A stretch of 64,000 nt of DNA from Nitrosomonadaceae bacterium (GTDB lineage: Bacteria; Pseudomonadota; Gammaproteobacteria; Burkholderiales; Nitrosomonadaceae), in the NCBI GenBank assembly GCA_014237605.1, contig JAAZZR010000002.1:1-64000 (forward strand), given 5' to 3'. Positions 58,431 through 64,000 of the stretch are shown here, one piece after another. Made by a program: the position numbers and the translations under genes. A model generated the notes under the pieces. The model saw only the letters and a program-made list of their open reading frames with translations. It had not been told where the DNA came from and did no database searches. The first letter of the stretch is position 1. The number at the start of each line of letters is the position of its first letter.

Positions 58431-58964
58431 ATGTCACGAATAGCTAAAGAGCCTGTATCAATCCCAGCAAATGTTGAAGTAGATTTGTCTGCTTCGGCTG
58501 TTTCGGTTAAGGGTCCGCTTGGTAAGCTGCAGTGGAGTATTAATTCTGACGTAACTGTTGAACATAAGGATGATAATTTGCTCGTTAAGGTTGCTAATAA
58601 CTCTAGGCAAGCTAATGCTATGTCTGGAACAATGCGATCTTTGCTAGCTAATATGGTGCAGGGCGTATTGAAGGGATATGAGAAGAAATTATTATTGGTA
58701 GGAGTTGGATACCGTGCTAAAGCTGATAAAGAGAATCTAAATCTTACTCTTGGTTTTTCACACCCAGTTGTTTATAAGTTGCCTGAAGGTATTAAAGCAG
58801 AAACTCCTTCACAAACTGAAATAGTAATTAAGGGAATTGACAAACAAAAGGTTGGTCAAGTAGCTGCAGAAGTTCGTGCATTCCGGAAGCCGGAGCCTTA
58901 TAAGGGAAAGGGTGTTCGTTATGTGGATGAGGTTATTGTTATGAAAGAAGCTAAGAAGAAATAA
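58431..58964 (+). CDS. rplF: 50S ribosomal protein L6
   Basis: [32 protein letters not shown]. Confidence 0.97.
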   Translation: MSRIAKEPVSIPANVEVDLSASAVSVKGPLGKLQWSINSDVTVEHKDDNLLVKVANNSRQANAMSGTMRSLLANMVQGVLKGYEKKLLLVGVGYRAKADKENLNLTLGFSHPVVYKLPEGIKAETPSQTEIVIKGIDKQKVGQVAAEVRAFRKPEPYKGKGVRYVDEVIVMKEAKKK

Positions 58965-58975
58965 ATGAGATATTT

Positions 58976-59332
58976 ATGCAGAATTTAATACAATCCCGTT
59001 TGCGTCGTGCACGAAGAACTCGTGCAAAAATTGCCGAATTGAAAATAGTGCGTTTAACTGTGCATCGAACAAATTGTCATATTTATGCGCAAGTTATTGA
59101 TCATACAAGTGGCAATGTTTTAACTAGCGCTTCTACAATTGAGCCCGAAATTCGTAAAGAGCTATCTGGCGGGGGTTCGGTAGGTGCTGCATCAGTTATA
59201 GGTAAACGAATAGCTGAAAAGGCAACTAAAATTGGAATTACTAAAGTAGGATTTGATCGTTCTGGTTTTAAATATCATGGACGGATTAAGGCATTAGCTG
59301 AGGCTGCTCGTGAGCATGGTTTGGTATTTTAA
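58976..59332 (+). CDS. rplR: 50S ribosomal protein L18
   Basis: [42 protein letters not shown]. Confidence 0.96.
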   Translation: MQNLIQSRLRRARRTRAKIAELKIVRLTVHRTNCHIYAQVIDHTSGNVLTSASTIEPEIRKELSGGGSVGAASVIGKRIAEKATKIGITKVGFDRSGFKYHGRIKALAEAAREHGLVF

Positions 59333-59345
59333 TTAAGGATTATTA

Positions 59346-59885
59346 ATGGCTAAATCGCAAAGAAATCAAGGAAAGAACCCACAAGGTGAAGATCGTGGGG
59401 ATGGTCTTAAAGAGAAAATGGTCGCGATTAATCGTGTCACTAAAGTAGTTAAGGGTGGTCGTATTCTTGGCTTTGCAGTTTTATCTGTTGTTGGTAATGG
59501 AGATGGTAGTGTTGGTATGGGGAAGGGGAAATCTCGTGAAGTACCTGTTGCTGTACAAAAATCCATGGATGAAGCTAGACGGAAATTGATTAAAGTGAAT
59601 TTAAAGAATGGCACCTTGCAACATGCTGTTATAGGTACTCATGGTGCTGCTAAAGTATACATGCAGCCTGCTTCAGAAGGTACTGGGATTATAGCTGGGG
59701 GACCAATGCGGGCTGTCTTTGAAGTATTGGGCGTACACGATATAACTGCTAAGTGCATTGGTTCAAGAAATCCATACAATGTAGTACGTGCTACTTTGCA
59801 AGGCTTAGAGTCAATGAATACTCCGGCTGATATTGCTGCAAAGCGTGGTAAAAGCGTTGAAGAAATAATGGAGTTAGTTTCGTAA
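59346..59885 (+). CDS. rpsE: 30S ribosomal protein S5
   Basis: [49 protein letters not shown]. Confidence 0.97.
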   Translation: MAKSQRNQGKNPQGEDRGDGLKEKMVAINRVTKVVKGGRILGFAVLSVVGNGDGSVGMGKGKSREVPVAVQKSMDEARRKLIKVNLKNGTLQHAVIGTHGAAKVYMQPASEGTGIIAGGPMRAVFEVLGVHDITAKCIGSRNPYNVVRATLQGLESMNTPADIAAKRGKSVEEIMELVS

Positions 59886-60073
59886 TGAGCGATAAAAATA
59901 AAAAGATCAAAGTGACTTTGGTTAAGAGTTTAATCGGAACTAAGAAATCTCACCGTGCAACAGTTCGTGGGTTAGGTTTGCGTAAAATAAATAGTAGTGC
60001 CGAATTAGAAAATACTGCAGCAGTGCGAGGTATGATTAATAAAATTTGTTATCTTCTGAAGTGTGAATCTTAA
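59885..60073 (+). CDS. rpmD: 50S ribosomal protein L30
   Basis: [32 protein letters not shown]. Confidence 0.95.
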   Translation: MSDKNKKIKVTLVKSLIGTKKSHRATVRGLGLRKINSSAELENTAAVRGMINKICYLLKCES

Positions 60074-60074
60074 A

Positions 60075-60506
60075 ATGAAACTTAATTCGATAAAGCCAGC
60101 TAATGGATCAACTTTCTCTCGGCATCGTGTAGGGCGAGGAATAGGTTCTGGGTTTGGTAAGACAGCTGGTCGCGGTCATAAGGGACAAAAATCAAGAGCA
60201 GGTGGGTTTCATAAGGTTGGATTTGAGGGCGGTCAAATGCCTCTACAACGTCGTTTGCCGAAACGTGGTTTCGCTTCTGTTACAAAAGGAAATACTGCCG
60301 AAGTTAAATTGTCAGCATTAGATAAACTGCCAGTAGATACTATTGATATAAAGGTATTGAAGCAAGCAGGAGTAATTTCTAAGTCAGTTTTAGCTGCTAA
60401 AGTTATTCTGTCAGGCAATATAAATCGAGCAGTTAAGTTACAAGGTATTCATGTTACTAAAGGTGCGAAAGCTGCTATTGAAACCTCAGGTGGCAGCATT
60501 GAATAA
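60075..60506 (+). CDS. rplO: 50S ribosomal protein L15
   Basis: [49 protein letters not shown]. Confidence 0.96.
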   Translation: MKLNSIKPANGSTFSRHRVGRGIGSGFGKTAGRGHKGQKSRAGGFHKVGFEGGQMPLQRRLPKRGFASVTKGNTAEVKLSALDKLPVDTIDIKVLKQAGVISKSVLAAKVILSGNINRAVKLQGIHVTKGAKAAIETSGGSIE

Positions 60507-60523
60507 GGCCAAAAGGACAAAAA

Positions 60524-61850
60524 TTGGCTGCTAAAGGCAAATCAACGGGCGGGTCTGATAAGCTTGCTGATATGAAGCGCAGGCTTTGGTTCTTATTGCT
60601 TGCACTTGTAGTTTATAGAATTGGCGCCCATGTACCGGTTCCTGGAATTGATCCCGTAGTTTTAAAAGATTTATTTGATCAGCAAGCAGCTGGAATTATA
60701 GGTATGTTTAATATGTTTTCGGGTGGCTCGCTATCCCGATTCTCAGTGTTCGCTTTGGGAATCATGCCTTACATTTCCGCCTCGATTATTATGCAGCTTG
60801 GTACGGTAGCTTTTCCATACTTAGAAGCAATAAAGAAAGATGGCGAGGCTGGGAAAAGAAAAATTACCCAATATACTCGCTATTTTACGCTTTGCTTAGC
60901 GCTGGTACAGGGTTATGGCATATCAATTGCGTTACAGACACAGGCTGGATTGGTAATTGAGCCAGGGCCAACATTTGTTGCTTTTACTGTAATAACTTTG
61001 GTGACTGGTACTATTTTCCTGATGTGGTTGGGAGAGCAAATAACAGAACGCGGTATAGGTAACGGTATTTCTTTAATAATTTTTGCAGGTATTGTAGCTG
61101 GATTACCAAGTGCAATTGGCGGGACACTAGAATTAGTAAGCACTGGTGCAATGCATTCATTAGTGGCTCTTGCGATTTTTATTGCAATAGCTTTAGTTAC
61201 AGCATTTGTGGTTTTTGTAGAGCGTGGGCAACGAAAAATCTTAGTAAATTATGCTAAGCGACAGGTGGGACGGAAGGTTTATGGGGGTCAAAGTTCTCAT
61301 TTGCCATTAAAGCTTAATATGGCTGGTGTTATTCCACCAATATTTGCATCAAGTATCATTTTATTTCCAGCTACTTTAGCGGGGTGGTTTGCTACAGGAG
61401 AAAACATGGTTTGGTTGAAGGATGTAAGTGGCGCCTTATCTCCAGGGCAACCTATTTATGTGCTGATGTATGCATTAATGATTATATTTTTCTGCTTTTT
61501 TTATACTGCATTGGTATTTAATCCAAAGGAAACTGCTGATAATTTAAAGAAAAGTGGTGCTTTTATTCCGGGAATACGCCCTGGAGATCAAACAGCAAAG
61601 CACATTGAAAAAATTATGCTGAGACTAACTATGGTAGGGGCAATATATTACTTCGGTTTGTTTGTTGCCAGAATTTCTAATTTTAAAATGGAATGTGCCG
61701 TTCTATTTTGGCGGGACTTCATTATTGATTATTGTTGTTGTAACAATGGACTTTATGTCACAAATCCAAGCTTATATGCAGTCACATCAGTATGATAGTT
61801 TATTAAAAAAGTCTAATTTTAAAGGCGGTGGCGGTTTATCAACTAGATAA
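60524..61850 (+). pseudogene. secY: Preprotein translocase SecY, TTG start, apparent frameshift near 61649-61656
   Basis: Frame 1 reads ...[19 protein letters not shown] (stop at 61795); frame of 61662-61850 continues [61 protein letters not shown], the expected SecY C-terminus. Confidence 0.9.
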
Positions 61851-61868
61851 TTAGAGCTTCCAGAATTG

Positions 61869-62087
61869 ATGGCTAAAGAAGAAACAATACAGATGCAAGG
61901 TGAGATACTTGAGACGTTGCCGAATGCAACATTTCGTGTCAAGCTCGAAAATGATCATGTTGTACTTGGCCATATTTCCGGTAAAATGCGGATGCATTAT
62001 ATTCGAATTTTACCGGGAGACAAGGTGACAGTTGATCTTACGCCTTATGATTTAAGTAGATGTCGAATTACTTTTCGCGCTAAATAG
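61869..62087 (+). CDS. infA: Translation initiation factor IF-1
   Basis: [53 protein letters not shown]. Confidence 0.97.
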   Translation: MAKEETIQMQGEILETLPNATFRVKLENDHVVLGHISGKMRMHYIRILPGDKVTVDLTPYDLSRCRITFRAK

Positions 62088-62102
62088 AAAAGGAATAGGA
62101 AT

Positions 62103-62219
62103 ATGAAAGTAAAGGCTTCAGTCAAAAAATTGTGCAGAAATTGCAAGGTTATTAGACGTAATCGTGTTGTGAGAGTGATTTGTAGTAAGGATCCAAGGCA
62201 TAAGCAGCGCCAAGGTTGA
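62103..62219 (+). CDS. rpmJ: 50S ribosomal protein L36, zinc-binding form
   Basis: [38 protein letters not shown]; too short for the ORF track. Confidence 0.95.
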   Translation: MKVKASVKKLCRNCKVIRRNRVVRVICSKDPRHKQRQG

Positions 62220-62279
62220 TTTAGAAGATATAGCTTTGGCTGTTATAATTGATCGTTTTATTATTTGTAGGAAGTTAGT

Positions 62280-62657
62280 ATGGCAAGAATTGCCGGAGTA
62301 AACATACCGAATCATCAGCATGCAGTAATTGCTTTGACGGCGATTTATGGTATAGGACGTACTGGGGCGCACCAGATTTGTGCTTCTGTAGGTATTGATA
62401 TATCTATAAAAATTAAAGATATTACTGACACGCAAATGGAGGAATTGCGTGAGCATGTAGCAAAATTCAGGGTTGAAGGTGATTTGCGTCGCGAAGTATC
62501 GATGAATATTAAACGTCTAACTGATCTTGGCTGCTATAGAGGACTACGACATCGCAGAGGATTGCCAGTTCGTGGTCAGAATACAAAAAATAATGCAAGA
62601 ACTAGGAAAGGCCCACGTAAAGCAATTCGTCAAACTAGTGGCAGGCCAGCAAGATAA
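62280..62657 (+). CDS. rpsM: 30S ribosomal protein S13
   Basis: [34 protein letters not shown]. Confidence 0.98.
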   Translation: MARIAGVNIPNHQHAVIALTAIYGIGRTGAHQICASVGIDISIKIKDITDTQMEELREHVAKFRVEGDLRREVSMNIKRLTDLGCYRGLRHRRGLPVRGQNTKNNARTRKGPRKAIRQTSGRPAR

Positions 62658-62705
62658 TTAATTATTGGTTAATAATAAATTGCAGAATAAAGGAAAAACT
62701 CAGAT

Positions 62706-63095
62706 ATGGTAAAGACAGCTACACGGGCACGTAAAAAAGTTAAGAAAAACGTAGCTGAAGGGATTGCGCATATTCACGCATCTTTTAACAATACTATTGT
62801 TACTATTACTGATCGTCAGGGTAATGCCTTGTCTTGGGCTACATCTGGTGGAGCTGGTTTTAATGGTTCACGAAAAAGTACTCCTTTTGCAGCTCAAGTC
62901 GCAGCTGAGAAAGCTAGTAAATACGCACAAGAGTGTGGAGTCAAAAATATTGAAGTGCGTATCAAGGGCCCCGGGCCTGGCAGGGAGTCTGCTGTACGTG
63001 CTCTAAACGCGGCTGGGTTTAAAATTACCAGCATTGCTGATGTGACACCATTTCCACATAATGGTTGCCGCGCCCCTAAAAAGCGTCGTATCTAA
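62706..63095 (+). CDS. rpsK: 30S ribosomal protein S11
   Basis: [50 protein letters not shown]. Confidence 0.98.
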   Translation: MVKTATRARKKVKKNVAEGIAHIHASFNNTIVTITDRQGNALSWATSGGAGFNGSRKSTPFAAQVAAEKASKYAQECGVKNIEVRIKGPGPGRESAVRALNAAGFKITSIADVTPFPHNGCRAPKKRRI

Positions 63096-63110
63096 GGAGT
63101 TCAGAGTATT

Positions 63111-63737
63111 ATGGCTAGAAATCTTGATCCTAAATGTCGTCAATGTCGTCGTGAAGGTGAAAAATTATTCCTGAAGGGCGAGAAATGTTTTACAGACAAA
63201 TGCGCAATAGAGCGCAGAAATTACCCACCTGGACAACATGGACAGAAAAAAACACGGTTGTCTGACTATGGCGTTCAATTAAGGGCGAAACAAAAAATTC
63301 GTCGTATTTATGGAATACTTGAAGGTCAGTTTCGTATTAATTACAAATTGGCAGATAAGCAACGTGGTATTACAGGTGAAAACCTTCTCAAGCGGTTAGA
63401 GAGTCGTCTTGATACTGTTTCTTACCGTATGGGTTTTGGTGCCTCGCGAAATGAAGCGCGACAGATCGTTCGCCATAATGGAATACTTGTGAATGGTTCT
63501 CGTGTCAATATACCTTCTTATCAGGTTAATCCTGGTGATTTGGTAGAAGTAACTTCAAAAGCTAAAGACCAGCTGCGTATTAAGAATGCATTGGAAGCTG
63601 CTGAGAGACGTGCTTTTCCAGTGTGGATGGAAGTAGATGTTAAGGCAATGAAGGGAACTTTTAAGGCCCAGCCAGAGCGTTCTGAATTGCCTGCTACTAT
63701 TGAAGAATCGCTTGTTGTTGAATTATATTCTAAGTAA
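63111..63737 (+). CDS. rpsD: 30S ribosomal protein S4, Cys-containing form
   Basis: [45 protein letters not shown]. Confidence 0.98.
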   Translation: MARNLDPKCRQCRREGEKLFLKGEKCFTDKCAIERRNYPPGQHGQKKTRLSDYGVQLRAKQKIRRIYGILEGQFRINYKLADKQRGITGENLLKRLESRLDTVSYRMGFGASRNEARQIVRHNGILVNGSRVNIPSYQVNPGDLVEVTSKAKDQLRIKNALEAAERRAFPVWMEVDVKAMKGTFKAQPERSELPATIEESLVVELYSK

Positions 63738-63774
63738 CCAATTAATCAGAAAGTTTCCAGCGAAAGGATAGGCT

Positions 63775-64000
63775 ATGCCAAGTGATACTTTTCTCACACC
63801 AAGAATCATTAATGTTGAAAATATTTCTCCGTTACATGCGAAAGTAACTATGGAGCCTTTTGAGCGTGGTTATGGGCACACTCTGGGGAATGCAATAAGA
63901 CGTGTTCTACTATCTTCAATGCCTGGATTTGCACCAACAGAGGTCCAAATTAGTGGTGTAGTACATGAATACTCTGCTCTTGATGGTGTAGAGGAAGATG
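63775..64000 (+). CDS. rpoA: RNA polymerase alpha subunit, cut by the right edge
   Basis: [75 protein letters not shown]. Confidence 0.96.
   Translation, partial: MPSDTFLTPRIINVENISPLHAKVTMEPFERGYGHTLGNAIRRVLLSSMPGFAPTEVQISGVVHEYSALDGVEED

Overview
The window looks like the chromosome of an AT-rich betaproteobacterium, probably Nitrosomonadales-like judging from protein style and gene order. It contains almost only housekeeping genes. In order they are: metH (cut by the left edge), ubiK, amgK-murU-pepP-ubiH, dusB-fis-purH-purD-hemF, a 0.9 kb non-coding gap, adk-pfp-hppA, a cysteine desulfurase with trmJ, suhB, mutS, and slyD-rnhB-fabZ-bamA-rseP-dxr-cdsA-uppS-frr-pyrH-tsf-rpsB (minus strand). 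These are followed by cysE, a lipoprotein, aroA-cmk-rpsA-ihfB, pyrF, and the str/S10/spc/alpha ribosomal operons up to rpoA (cut by the right edge). I saw no CRISPR, prophage, IS element, tRNA or rRNA. Two patterns stand out. (1) Genes for LPS/lipid A synthesis and assembly are missing from four places where related bacteria usually carry them: lptD beside amgK, lpxK/kdsB before adk, skp-lpxD and lpxA-lpxB around fabZ, and lapAB between ihfB and pyrF. This suggests pathway-level loss of LPS. (2) Several otherwise intact genes carry lesions: in-frame TAA codons in purH and mutS, a frameshift near the 3' end of secY, and an ATA where the adk start codon should be. These fit either genome erosion or sequence error, and reads are needed to decide. 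Also notable are a structured 0.9 kb non-coding tract with a DnaA-box-like pair, a long Lys/Ala-rich tail on ribosomal protein S3, and terminator-like hairpins in the leaders of rpsL and adk.
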